NCBI GenBank assembly: GCA_010093485.1
Contig: MU001494.1
Span: forward strand, 250,758-314,757
DNA: 64,000 bases
Direction: 5' to 3'
Source: Karstenula rhodostoma CBS 690.94
Taxonomy: Eukaryota > Ascomycota > Dothideomycetes > Pleosporales > Didymosphaeriaceae
Below the pieces are notes generated by a model, which had not been told where the DNA came from, ran no database searches, and saw only the letters and a program-made list of their open reading frames with translations. The translations under genes and the position numbers were made by a program. Numbering within the stretch: the stretch's first letter is position 1; the number at the start of each line of letters is the position of its first letter. This document shows positions 37,258 to 50,446 of this stretch, in pieces.

Positions 37258-38913
37258 ATATACTTTATACTAATATATAATAATATATATATTTAAATTC
37301 TAAATATCTAAATATATATATATATATATAATACTCTATATATATAACTAAGGATAATATATAAGTAATTCTTAATATATTATATAAAAAGTATTATATT
37401 ATATATAAAAGAGTAGAGGCTACTCTAGCTAAGAATAAAATACTAGAAAAATCTATTTAAATAAACTTAGAAAAAGGAAAAGTATTCTAGATAGTATATA
37501 GGGTAGTAGATATATATTCTAAAGTATTTATATCCTTAGAAATAGTAGAATATTTATTAGAAATTATAAAGTAATATAACTAAAACTTCTTAAAATCTAT
37601 AAAATAGATATAAAAATATAAAAAAAAAGTAAAAATATATAATTAGAGTTTTACTATAAGACTTCTAGATAAATCTACTCTACTACTAGAAAAAATATAA
37701 AATTCTATAAATAAAGAGTATAAAAAAGTAATATTAATAAAATAATATTTAATAGAATATTCTCTAGGAATAACCTCTAATATAGTTAAATATTAAACCC
37801 TAATACTTAGTCTAAAAGTAAACTTAGTAATAAGTAATTTAATAAATATATCTACTATATCTATTATATCCCTACTTCCTCTATTCTATAAAATATATTA
37901 ATATAATAAAGGTCTAATAGTAGCTAACTATAAATAATTCTATATAAGAATATAATATAGCTAGAATACTATAAGTTAGTATAAGACCTAACTTTAAATC
38001 TAATAATAAACTAATATAAAATAGCTATTCTACCTTAGTAATTACTAAGTTATATATATTATATCTATCCCTAGCTATATATTCTATAGATAATATAAAT
38101 AATAAATATTTATAAGCTTATATATAGACTAGATATAATAGCTAATTTAATAAAGAATATATTAAACCTTATTTATTTATATTTAGGGTATATCTTAAGT
38201 AAATAAGTATATAAATAATAGGGTATTAATATAAATATAATAGTATAATATATTTATATTATTTTAAAAAAGGGTATATTAGTTAATAAGTATAGATAAT
38301 TTATAATATAATAGAATAATTAATAGTAATAATAAATTATTTTTAGCTAGTATATTATATATACTTATATAGAAAATATACTTATATAGGAAATATATTT
38401 ATATATAAACTATAGAATTATAAAATTAATATATACCCCTAGTAAGTTATAAATATAGGTTTTTTAAATAATTACTATTTCTATTAATTATACTAACTAT
38501 ATTTATAGTATATATAAACTTCTAATATTAGAGTTAATAAAATATAATAAATACTATTAGATAGTAAAGAGTCTAAGTAGATAATATATATATTATCTAG
38601 TTCTATAAATAATAAAAAATAGGGTAATATTATAAGTATATTAATTTAGTTAAGTAAATTTATTATAAGTTACTAAAGTTTATACTATATAAGTAGTTAA
38701 CTAGTACTTCTACTAAATATAAATATTAGTTAATAAATTATATTAATAAATAAAACTATATAGATTCTTTTAAAAGTAGTATAAAAAAAGACTTTTATAA
38801 AAATATAAGAATATAATAGAGTATAAGTTATTTATTATTTATAGCTATATACTACTAATATATCTAGAATTTAAAAGTCTTAAAAAGAAAAAAAGGAGTA
38901 TTAATATTACTAT
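37258..38913. other. Unrecognised AT-rich DNA between Gypsy-1 copy B and Gypsy-2
   Basis: This is the right flank of the Gypsy-1 copy B insertion and the left flank of Gypsy-2, so it was originally contiguous with 13,297 on one side and 47,102 on the other. A TA microsatellite lies at about 37,310-37,330. Frames without TGA exist on the plus strand but I cannot name a protein. It is probably an older transposon relic. Confidence 0.4.
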
Positions 38914-39159
38914 TATAAGGGTTAATTTAATCTAAAGTTAAATCCCCTTATAGGATATTTACTTATCTTTAAACTTAGACCTTATCTAGTAGTCTATATA
39001 TAGATTAGTTAGTAGATTTTAAATACCTAGTATATAGAGAATTCTTTTCTAGAATTCTCTTTATTTTAGTATCTTAAATTTAGTTTTAATTTATATAGTT
39101 TCTTTTATTTATTTAATTCTAAGAGTATTTACTCTATTTAGCTATATCTTAGTTTTATA
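38914..39159 (+). repeat. 5' LTR of Gypsy-2 (246 bp)
   Basis: It starts TATAAGGGTTAATTTAA and ends AGTTTTATA. It aligns with 46,851-47,096 and, inverted, with 13,995-14,240. Confidence 0.9.
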
Positions 39160-39273
39160 TTAAACTTAAGACCTTTTTTTTTAATTAAAAATTAGTAATT
39201 ATAATATCTACTTTTAGCTCTTTAGGTATAGAAAGATTTACTAAAATTCTAAAATTTTTTTTTAAATTAGTTA

Positions 39274-39480
39274 TTAAGATACTAGAATATCCTCTAAAGT
39301 TCTTATTAAAGGCTAGCTATTAAAATACTAAAATATCCTCTAAAGTTTTTATTAAAGACTAGCTATTAAAGTACTAGAATATTCTCTAAAGTCCTTATTA
39401 AAGACTAGCTATTAAAGTACTAGAATATTCTTTAAAATCCTTATTAAAGACTAGCTATTAAGGCGCTAGAATATCCTTTT
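39274..39480 (+). repeat. 46-bp tandem repeat, about 4.5 units, in the Gypsy-2 leader
   Basis: Units start at 39,274, 39,320, 39,366, 39,412 and 39,458 (partial). Each contains ACTAGAATATCCTCTAAAG and a TTATTAAAGACTAGCTA end. Period 46 is not a multiple of three, so it fits a non-coding leader rather than protein. Differences between units are mostly C/T and A/G, as RIP would make. Confidence 0.88.
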
Positions 39481-42400
39481 AAATTTTTTAAACTTTCTTA
39501 AAGACCTACTAATATTAGGTATTTTTAGTAAAATTAACTACTATAAAGATTAAATCCCTTTTAGATAAAAGTATATACCTATTATAGATATATTAAAAAT
39601 AATATATATATCCTTAGTAAATAGGTTTAAAATATAATTAACTACCTATTTATTACTTATATTTTATTTATCTAAACCTATTTTTTACCTTTATAATAAA
39701 TATTAATTTATATAATATTTTTATTTTAAATAGCCCTCTTTTTTTATTTATTTTATTTTTAAATAGCTCTATATCTACTATACTACTACCTATAACTAAG
39801 TATATAAAAATAAAATCTTTAATACTTAAATAGTTTATTAATAGGAATTTAATACTTTTTTTTTAGAACTATACTAGAACTTACTTTATAAGCTATACTA
39901 CTAAAGTAATAGTAACTTTTAATTTTAGTAAAAAAGACCTTAATAATATTTTAAAAATAAATAACCTCTATTATAATATAATTATAAGTAAAATACTATA
40001 TATACTATTCTAAGGTTATTTATCTATTCTAATATAAGAATAAATACTAGTAGTTAAAGTCTCTAGTATATAATCTCCTTATAAGCTAGAAGACCTATCT
40101 TTCTAGATTAAACTTTTTTTACTAGAACTAGATATCTAGCTACCTAAAGGTACTAAAGAATATCTAGCTAATATTAATAAGGTTAAAAAAGAATTAGACC
40201 TTTATTAGAATTCTAGAACTAGAAACTATAAAAAGAAAGAAAATAACTTTAAAACTAGTCTATAAATAGCTAGGTTATAAAAGCTAGAAAAAGTATTTAA
40301 ATTATATATAGCTTTTACTAATATTAATATAATTATCTTAGACCTAATTACTTTAGATAGAAAGAATTTAGAAATTTTAAATTACTAAAGTTTAGAGTTT
40401 ATTACTACTTCTAATATATATATAGACTATATTAAGACTAATATAGCCTTATTTATTATAAAGTTATAGTTTATAGCCTTATTCTATTATATATATAAAG
40501 TATAGGACTAATAATAAAAGCTAGTCTAGTAAAATACTAATTTAAATAATAAAATTAATATTATAATAGACTTCTAGATATAGACTTAAAAGAAAAATAG
40601 TTATTTATAAACTAAAATTATAGAATTAAAGAAAACTACTAAGGCTAAGAATTAACTAATATAGGTAATAATTAGTAACTTAAATAGTAATAATAACTTT
40701 AAGTTACTCTACTAGTTTAGTACTTCTTTTATTAAGCTAGTACCTACTATTAAATATAATACTAAACTAGTTACTCTAAAAATAAATAGTTAGTAAGATA
40801 TAGGCTATTCTACTATAGGTTAATATATTCTAAAAATAAATACTCTTAATAAACTTTCCTATAAAGTACTAAACCTTTACTATATAAAGTACTAAACTTA
40901 CTAGAATAAATACCTATTTTCTAAGATTCTAGACCCTAATAAGTTTAATAGTAATAAGACTTAGTTTAAGCTATAATTCTATTTACTAAAGATTAAAATT
41001 AAGTCTAATATAGACTACTTTTAGTAAAATACTTCTAAAAAATATATTATAGCTATTACTAATTATATTAATATATAACTAGAAGGCTATACCTTTAAAA
41101 TTTTTAATACTTAGAAATAATAATAATTAATTATATCTCTTATAGATTTATATAACTACCTCTAAGTTATATTTATATTACTAAACTAGAATATTAATAT
41201 CTATATTAATCTCTAGAAGATAATACTTTTATTTAAAGGAGATATAAATTTATTTATTATATAATATAATATATTTATAAACTAAGCTAGGTTTTATTCT
41301 AATAATTCTAAAGAGATATTCTATAAAAAGCTCTATATAAAGCTTACTAACTAGCTTATTTAGAATACTATTAACCCTATTATAAATTATAATAAATTTT
41401 ATACTATTATCTATAAGTTATATAAAGCCTTTAAGTATAACTATTAAACTAATTATAACTAATTTATTCTCTTTATACTATACTATTATAAGGAGTTTTT
41501 ATTATAAATAGTTATTTTAGCCCCTTATTATACTATAGAACTATCTAAAGATACTATAGTAGAATTAGTTCTAAAATATTAATTTACTAACCTTAAATAT
41601 AAGTACTCTAGAGAGTAGTATTATAAGAATTAAGTATATTATAACTATCTTTTTAAGAACTATATTTACTATAATTACTTTATTAAACCCTATAATAGAT
41701 ATACTATTACTACTATTATAAAGGTTTAAAAAGAAAATAAAGTTTATTTCTTTCTAGAATCTAGTAATAAATATACCTTTAATAAAGACTTTAAGTTAGA
41801 CTTTAAATTAGAAAACTAAAAGTACTAGTTAACTCTAGACTAGTACCTCTAATAGGAGTAATAGGTATAAAACTAATTAACTTATAAAAGTTAGTATTTT
41901 ATTTTAAAAAGTATTATACTAACCTTAAAAATATTTAAATTTTTAATTTATTTAGGGGAATATCTTTTATACTTTCTATAATATTCTAAAATAATAGATA
42001 TAAGATTTATATATATAGTTTTATTAATTCTAGTATATTTATATATAATCTTATTATCTTATAGCTAGAGAAAGTACTAAGATACTAATTTAGTATTAAG
42101 TTAATATAGCTTAAATATCTAATCCCTTTTAAAAGTTTTACTAATAAGAAGGCTATCTTAGTTAATTACTATTTTTAAATAGTATTTAATATTAATAGAT
42201 ACCCTATAACTATATAATTTATCCTATATAAAATAAAAGACTATAATCTTATTATAGAATAAAAATTCTTTAAGGATATTAAAATACTAATTAATTATTA
42301 TAACTAGTACTTAATATAGTTAAATAATATATTATTATAGGTTATTACTTTATTTATAGTACCTCACTACCTACTTCTACTAGTTAATAAAGAATACTAG

Positions 42401-45400
42401 TTTAATACTAACTAATAAAATACTAACTTTAAGAAAAAGAATATTTAACTTTAATAAGTATAATTACTTTATAGGGAACGCTTTCTTATAAAGGAGTTTA
42501 AAATCCTTATAGAGTCTATAATATTATCTATCTCTCTAGTATAGACTATCCTCTAGAACTATAATAATTATTAACTATTTTTAGTAAAGCCTATTCTAGA
42601 TAAGAACTTTATTATAGTATATTATATATCTTTAGATAAAGATAGTAATAAAGCTAAACTACTAGAGTCTAAAAATAAGAGTTAGTAATTAGTTAAATTT
42701 AATATTAAGGATAATACCCTAGTATATAAATATAGTAATAAATTACTATATAATAATAAATTATTACTAGAGAAATTAACTACCTCTACTAAGCCTAATC
42801 TTACTAAAAACTCTAATAAATAAACTACTAAGAAACTCTTATAAGAGTTAAAAATTAAACTAAAAAACTATCTAAAAGACTAAGTTATTACTATTTTTTA
42901 CCTTATAGAGTAGCTTTAATATAAGGAAAATTTATATAAAATAAATAAAATATTATTTAATCTAAGGTTACTACTTTTAAAGAAACCCCCTAAGTATTAA
43001 ATACTAATAAGGAAATAGCTTTTTAAGATTAGTATTAATATTTTAACTATCTCTACTATAGTATTTATAATTAGTATATAAGGTATAGAGATTAGCTCTA
43101 TTAGTTAATATAAGTTATTTAAATTTATAGAAATTAAGTATTATAAAAAGGAAGCTATAGTTAACTCTCTAGAAAAGTTTTAAAAATAGCTACTAATAGA
43201 ACTTAAAGCTAAACTTCCCTATTATAGATAGGTAGGGATAGATATTTCTTACTTTAGTAAATAAGAAATAAATACCTTACCTCTATAATAGAAAGGTATT
43301 AATTATAATATTATCCTTATTAAAGATATTAGTATTTTAAAGACCTCCCTATTATATTCTATATCCCTTAATAAGCTAGAATTACTATACCTATATATTT
43401 AGAATATAATAAAAAAAGGGTTTATCTTTTCTAATAATATTAGTTTTACCTCCCCTATCTTATATATAAAAAAGTTTAAAGAGGGATAGTATCTTTATAT
43501 TAATTATAGAAGGCTTAATAGTATTATTAAAAAAAATATTACTTTTATATTATTATTAGAGGAAACTTTTATATATCTATCTAGGGTATATATATTTACT
43601 AAACTAGACCTATAATAAACCTTTTACTATATATAACTTATTAAATATACTTTTAATCTCTTTATATTTTAAACTTAATATAGTAACTTTAAATATAATA
43701 TTCTTCTTTTTAGTATAACTAATAGACTAGTATTATTCTAATACTTTATTAATATAATTCTAGCTAATATAATTAATTTAATTTATATAGTTTATATTAA
43801 TAATATTCTTATCTACTTTAAAAACTCCCTAGAGTATAAGGCTTATATATTTAAAGTTATTAAATAGCTAAAAGAGTACTACCTTTATTATAATATTAAA
43901 AAAAGCGAATTTATTATTTAAAAAGTTAAATTTCTAAACTTTATTATTACTACTAATAGGATTTATAAGGACTGTAAAAAGAAAACTATAGTATAGAACT
44001 AAAAAGAGTCTACTAACCTCTATATCTTCTAATTTTTTTTAGGATTCTATAACTACTATTAGACTTACCTTAAAAACTATAAATATATTATTTAACCCCT
44101 TACTAAGCTAACTAAAAAAGGTATTTAGTATAAATTTAAAAATAAAGAATATACTACTTTTTAAGCTATAAAGAACCTTCTTTACTTAAATAATTTTATT
44201 ATATAGTACTCCCCCTATTATAAAATATAGATAGAGACTAATACTAGTAATAGTATTATTATAGAAACTATCTTATAGATATAAAATAATAGAATTTAGA
44301 AATCTTTTAGTTTCTATTTATATAAAATAAAACTAGTAGAAATAAATTATAATATTTATAATAAAGAAATACTTACTATTATAAATAGATTATATATATA
44401 GTATATTTAGCTTATTAGTCTATAGTTAGAAAAACTATTTACTATTATTATAAACTATTATATACTTAAATACTTCTCTATAAAATAAGAACTTATATCT
44501 TATTAGACTTATTAGTTAGAAGTATTATTCTAGTATAACTATATAATTATATTTTATTTTAGATTTATAAATATTATAGCTAATATACTATTATAGAAAT
44601 AGAAAGAACTAGTTATATAAAAGATAAAAGCTAAGTTAGTTTATATAATATATTTTTTCCCCTAATAATAAGATATTACTAATAATAATACTAATAATAA
44701 GAATTATAAAATAGTAGTATTAGTTACTACTACTAAACTAAACTAGTAGAGTAGAGAGACTAAATTATAAAACTCTTTTATTATACTAGTAGACTATCTA
44801 TTTAAAGTAAATTATACTAATCTAACTTTAAAACTACTTTAAAAGGCTATTTTTAAACTAAATAATAAATATAATAGAATACCTTTTAAACTTCTTTTAT
44901 ACTAAGACTATTTAGTTATTTCTAAAACTAATTAGTTTTAAATAATTTTTATTAATATAGTTTACTCCTACTAGATAACTATATACCCTAGTACTAAAAA
45001 AACCTATAAACTTATTTAAGAATTATACTATTAGAGCTATATATATATAGATATTAAATAGTTTATATAAAATTATAAAATCTACTACTAAACTAAACCC
45101 TCTTATAATAAAAAGCTAGGCCTACTTTAGCTACTATCTATTCTAAAGGCTATATAGTAAAATATCTCTATAAACTTTAAAAACTTTCTACTAGACTAAA
45201 AGGGCTTTAATAATATTATAGTTTATATATACTACTTAAGTAAATATACCTTTTTATTATTATACTATAAGATAATTACTATAGAATAGGCTATCTCTTT
45301 TTACTACTAGTATATCTAGAGAATCTTTAGTATCTCTAAATCTATTATATTAGATTAAGGACTATAGTTTACTTTTAATTTTACTAGTAAACTATATTAT

Positions 45401-46838
45401 TTTATAGGTATATAGTAGAAACTTATATTTATAGATTATATTTAAATAGATAGCTAAACTAAAATATATAATAAGTATATTAACTAGTATCTTTACCTAT
45501 TTATTAATAAATTTTAGAATAATTAATTAAATCTACTCTTTTTAATAGACTAGGTATAAGCCTCTTTATCTAATAAATCTACTAGTTTCTCTCTATATAA
45601 AATTAAGTTTAGTTATAAAGCTAAAATTTTTTAGAACTAAAGAAATAGAGTTAGATTACTTAAAAACTCCTTTAATAATATTAGCTTTAAGTAAGCCTAT
45701 AAGTTTATTACTACTTACCTTAAAACTATTATTTAGGTTTATAACTAGGCCTATTAGAACCTTATTATAGTATAAAACTTAATAGTAAAATAAGCTAATA
45801 AATACTACTAACTATCTAATTTTATTATTAGTAACTTTATTTATATTACTCTAAAAGGCTTTTTAATATTATATCCCTTTATTAAGTTTAATAAGTAAAT
45901 ATATAGTCTATACTATATTATAGAGATAAAAGAATTATTCTATAAATTTAAATTACTATTATATATAAAAGTTTATCTAGTATTTTATATAAATTATTTT
46001 TAAAAAGTATCTAATAACCCGCTTTTTAGATAATACTAACTATAGGAACTACTAATTAAAGTTAATAGTACCCTTAAATAAAAAGTATTATTTATTTATA
46101 ATAACTAATTAAGTTAGGGAAAACTTTAGTACTAAGTAGTATAGTAAGACTATAATCTAAATAATATATAATATTTAATATTTAACTTTAGAAATACTCT
46201 AAAGCTAATAGGTAACTTTTATAATATTAATCCTTAGATAGCTAGACCCTCTAAGTACCTAAATACTTAAAAGAAAACTATCCTTAATAAAGTATTCTTA
46301 GATAGTAATTCTAAAAATAATATACCTATTAAAATAGGTAGTTAATAAAAGGTTATCTAAAAATAGGCTAGTTAATATAATAATTTAATCTAGATAGTCT
46401 ATTTAGTATTTATAAGGTATACTTACTTTATACTTTTTAGTATTATAAAGGATTAAGTTTTATATATTAAGTACTTTAAGCCTTTAACTATAAGTAAAGA
46501 ATTTAAAGTTTTAAACTAGATTTTAACCTCTCCTTATAAAATTAGAGAATCCTATATAATATATATATAATAGTGTATAGCTAACTACTTAGAAAAATTC
46601 TAAATAAAAATATTTTTATATAAGAAATTATAGAGCCCTATATAATTATACTAAAGTAGAATATTCTAATCTAGTCTATAACTATATAAGTTTAATAGGA
46701 AATTTTTTAAGGGTATAAAAAATATTTTTTCTTTATTTTTATTTTTTTCTTTTTAGACTAATTTATTCTTTTCTTTTTTTTTATAGATATAGATATTTTT
46801 ATAGTCCTTAGAGACTATTAAAACTCTAAATTATACTT
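39481..46838 (+). pseudogene. Degraded gag-pol of Gypsy-2
   Basis: The region is readable in parts on the plus strand with TAA/TAG as former Q/W codons. Gag-like sequence fills about 40,000-41,750; protease was not pinned down. Reverse transcriptase lies at about 43,300-43,960 with YIVYINNILIYFKN (RIP form of ..YIDDILIYSKN). RNase H follows with IETNTSNS and an EINYNIYNKEILTI block (usual ERNYDIHDKELLAI). The integrase core near 45,225-45,420 shows LSKYTF, then LPLYYKI-type spacing and ILDQGLQFTFNFTSKL (usual SDRGPQFTS.F...L). The family is distinct from Gypsy-1: LTRs are unrelated and no clear chromodomain was seen. Confidence 0.82.
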
Positions 46839-46850
46839 AGAGGGGGGTAG
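46838..46850 (+). promoter_or_regulatory. Polypurine tract of Gypsy-2
   Basis: AGAGGGGGGTAG lies directly before the 3' LTR. It primes plus-strand DNA synthesis in LTR elements. It escaped RIP because runs of G have few TpG/CpA targets. Confidence 0.8.
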
Positions 46851-47096
46851 TATAAGGGTTAATTTAACTTAAGGTTAAATCCCTTTATAGAATATTTACC
46901 TATCTTTAAGTTTAGGCCTTATCTAGTAGTCTATATATAGATTAGTTAGTAAATCTTAAATATTTAGTATATAGAGAGTTCCTTTCTAGAATCCTCTTTA
47001 TTTTAGTATTTTAAGTTTAGTCTTAATTTATATAGTTTCTTTTATCTATCTAATTCTAAAAGTATTTACCCTATTTAGCTATATTCTAGCCTTATA
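46851..47096 (+). repeat. 3' LTR of Gypsy-2 (246 bp)
   Basis: Same ends and length as 38,914-39,159, followed by the TSD ACTAT. Confidence 0.9.
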
Positions 47097-47101
47097 ACTA
47101 T

Positions 47102-48373
47102 TAATCTAGTATTATAAATAAAATAAGTAAAAAGACCTACTAGTAATTTTTTAACTATTTTAAATATTATTTTATATAAATTATTATAAGCCTATACTAT
47201 TATAATACTTAAGTATAATCTAACTATATAATAATTTTACCTATTACTACTCTAAAATTACTAATAAATAAATCTAGTCTTATATTATTAATATTATTAT
47301 TTATATCTATTATAAAAATATTATAATAGAGAATAAAATAGAAATCTAAACTATTTTTATAAAAAGAGTCTATTATTATAGCTATTATTACTATAAAAGT
47401 AATTACTATATTACTAACTAAAAAAAAATCTATTAAAATAATAAAATTAACTTTATATATAAATAGATATATAAATTTATTATAGTATCTAATTATAACT
47501 ATTTAGACTTAGATCTATAATAAATATAATATTAAAGAATAGTAGAATATACTATATAATATTATAGATATTAGCTTATAACTAGTATATATATAAAAAT
47601 TTAAGGTAATTTTTATATATTAATAAAACTAAGGTATATAATAAAATCTAGATTTATTATTTATAGTATTTAGTAGCTATCTAAAAAGTAGTATATAACT
47701 ACTATTATTTATTAGTCCCTAATATAGATATTATATTTTAAATACTAGTATTAAAAATACTATATAAGTTTACTTTTCTATTCTTAAATATTAATTATAT
47801 ATATAACCTACTTATATTAGTAATAACTAGCTACTATAGTATAGTAATACTAAAATAACTAAAAAAGAATAAATTCTATAATAAAGTTTTTATTTTTCTA
47901 ATTAGTAAATATTTATTTAGAATTAATATTATTTTTAGTTCTATTACTAAAGTAACTAAATAGAAGAATATTTCTAAATACTAATAGAGAGTATAGTAGC
48001 TTTTTTTAAATCCCTATTATATATAGCCCTATTAGAATAGAAAGGGGGTATAAGATTAAGTTAATAGATATTAGTAAATAAGACTAAAAGTAAATAATTT
48101 TATTACTAAATAAAGGTATTTACTAATACTATAAGTAGTATATAATATTATTAAAAAATTATAGAATTAAATAAGTATAGTAAAATAAATTCTTACTAAA
48201 AAGTTTATATAGTACTATATTATTAGGTAGGGTTACTAGATTATAATAGAGTTACTATTTTTAAATAATAGTAACTATAATAATTTAACTAATATTTATA
48301 TCTTTATATTACTAGTAAAGTATAGAAAAATAGGGCTAATAGATAGTATATTATCTAATTATAATAATTATAT
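47102..48373. other. Unrecognised AT-rich relic right of Gypsy-2
   Basis: This continues the sequence interrupted by Gypsy-2 (joins 38,913). No protein was recognised; stops are TAA/TAG in all frames and C and G are very low. It is probably the oldest layer of the nest. Confidence 0.4.
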
Positions 48374-49408
48374 ATTATAAAGATTTACTATAAGGTAGGG
48401 TAACTTAATAAAGTAGAGGGGATAAAAAGGTATATTATACTTTACTAATATATAAATAAAGGGGGACTAAAAAAGTGGCTAAGGTATAATAATTATAATA
48501 TTTTTAGTAAAGTAGGTACTACTATTATAGAAACTATATATATTAAAACTACTATATCTAATTTTATAGTAAATTTATTATAAATAATAAAAATCTAAAT
48601 ACTAATAGAATTAGTATATAATTAATAATAGTAGTATATAAAATAATATTCTAGATAGTATAAGTATAATTATAAGTAATATAAATAAACTAGTATTAGA
48701 TATATCTAATAAAAAAGTTTCTATAGAGATTAGTATATATAATAATATCTAATATATATATAAAATAATTTATAAAGTATAGACTTTTAGATATTATTAG
48801 TTTAATAGTATAAAAGAACTCTATTAAATTTATAATTTTCCTTAATACTAGTAATAGGGAAAGAGAGTTTATATAAAAATATAAAAAGAGTAAAAGGTTA
48901 CTAGAAATATTAAAAAATAAAGCTTTTAGTATAATAAAATATATAAGGAAGAGATTTAAAGTAGGTCTAATACTATATATAGTTTACTATAGTCCTTAAA
49001 AGTATTTAGTTATAGATAATAGAATTTTTAATAGGATAGTTATTTAGGTATAGTATAAAAAAAACTTAATTATAAAAGTAATATAAAAGAGTATATAGTT
49101 TTAGAAACTAGAATAATATAATATATTCTATACTATTAATTATATATAGATCTATAATAGAAATATTTATAATTTTATAGTAAATTATAGTATACTATCT
49201 AGAAGTAAATAGTTCTAGAAACTATAATAATATATTATATTTTATACTATCTCTTATATAGAGGTTTATAGTATAGAATAAATATATACTTTAGCTATTT
49301 TTTTAGTCTCCCTTTATTTATATATTAGTAAAATATAATATACCTTTTTATCCCTTTTATTTTATTAAGTTACCCTATTTTATAGTAAATCTCTATAATA
49401 TATAAAAT
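48374..49408. repeat. Inverted pair of SINE-like repeats around about 800 bp
   Basis: Bases 48,374-48,487 are the reverse complement of 49,288-49,408, and both belong to the short family inserted at 34,691. Similarity between the arms continues outward for some 40 more bases (ATAATATATAATTATTATA on both sides), so the pair may be the ends of a fold-back element rather than two independent insertions. The centre also holds a partial direct repeat (TAGTTTTAGAAACTA near 49,097 and TAGTTCTAGAAACTA near 49,209). No gene was recognised in the centre. Confidence 0.6.
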
Positions 49409-49549
49409 AAGTATAATCTTATAGTAAATTATAATATATAATTATTATAGCTTACTATATATTTTATATTTACTATATCTATTATATTAAATTTATAGAG
49501 AGTATAAATAGTATAAGCTTATATATAATTTTATATATATATACCTATA

Positions 49550-49668
49550 AAAATATAGGGCTAGCTAGTATATTTAAGGTATCTAGTATATATAATTATA
49601 TATAAGCGTGTATAGGACTATACTAGCTACCTATATATACTAGTAAGATAAAAACTTTTTATAATATA
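49550..49668 (-). repeat. Inverted copy of the repeat at 8,620-8,745
   Basis: The reverse complement of this stretch aligns with 8,620-8,745 and shares TATAAAAAGTTTTTATC and CTTACTAGTATATATAGG. At both loci the repeat lies a few hundred bases outside the SNF2-like unit, so it may belong to that larger element. Confidence 0.65.
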
Positions 49669-50084
49669 GTAATATCTATAGAAATTCTATCTTAATCTAA
49701 AATAATAGGTTTTATTATATTAAAAATATAAATAATATAGTTTTATAATATATTTAAAGAATTAAATTAAATAAAAACTAGTAATATTATATAGAAAACT
49801 AGTTTCTTTATTTACTTTATTAATAACTCTATTATTATAGAATAGTTTAGAAATTTTATTTATAAATATAATTATATAATATATATAGATTATATTAATA
49901 ATAAAATATTATATAATATATATTTAAACTAGCCCTAAATAGGCTATTTTCTATTAATAAAATTATATTAAAGTTTCTCTATAAACCTATTAAAAAATTA
50001 TAATTATAGCTTAAATATTATAAAAGTTATTAAAGAATAAAGAAATTCTCTTTTATAGAGATTTTATATAAATCTAGTATACCT
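49669..50084. other. AT-rich spacer
   Basis: Low-complexity A/T sequence between two short repeat ends. Nothing recognised. Confidence 0.4.
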
Positions 50085-50340
50085 ATATATACCTATATAT
50101 ACCTATATATACTTATATATATCTATATACTCTAGATAGTATAGGTATAAATATATATAAATATATATATCTATATAACTCTTCTAAAAAACTTTTTATA
50201 ATATATACTTTTATAATTTTATTACGAAAAGTTTTTTAGGAGAGCTATATAGATATATATATTCGTGTATATTTATATCTATACTATCTAGAGTATATAG
50301 GTATATATAGGTATATATAAATATATTAAATATATATAAA
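50085..50340. repeat. Large palindrome at the edge of the SNF2-like tandem array
   Basis: Two arms of about 115 bp, roughly 50,085-50,200 and 50,225-50,340, are inverted copies around a spacer of about 24 bases. Each arm runs from CTAAAAAACTTTTT (or its complement) at the centre through TATAGATATATATAT and ACTATCTAGAGTATATAG outward. A single arm occurs at 8,896-9,010. A head-to-head arrangement like this can extrude as a cruciform and often marks an element end or a break-repair junction. Confidence 0.75.
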
Positions 50341-50446
50341 TATATACTAACTATATAAATATATATAATTATATATAACTATATACTAACTATATAAATA
50401 TATATAAGTATATATAAGTATATATAAATAAATTTATAATAATTTA

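Larger units (their letters stand above)
38914..47096 (+). mobile_element. Gypsy-2: complete Ty3/Gypsy retrotransposon, RIP-degraded
   Basis: This 8,183-bp element has 246-bp LTRs at both ends and an exact 5-bp TSD ACTAT (38,909-38,913 and 47,097-47,101). The polypurine tract AGAGGGGGGTAG ends at 46,850, directly before the 3' LTR. The plus-strand interior shows a reverse transcriptase YIDD block (YINNILIYF at about 43,797-43,825), RNase H (near 44,220-44,600, with IETNTSNS and EINYNIYNKEILTI) and an integrase core (near 45,225-45,420, with YLSKYTFLL). A reversed 3' fragment of the same family lies at 13,995-14,935. The 5' untranslated region has tandem 46-bp repeats. Confidence 0.9.

Noticed and set aside
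39274..39480. CRISPR-like array
   Set aside because: The repeats are contiguous with no spacers, sit in a retrotransposon leader, and the organism is a fungus.
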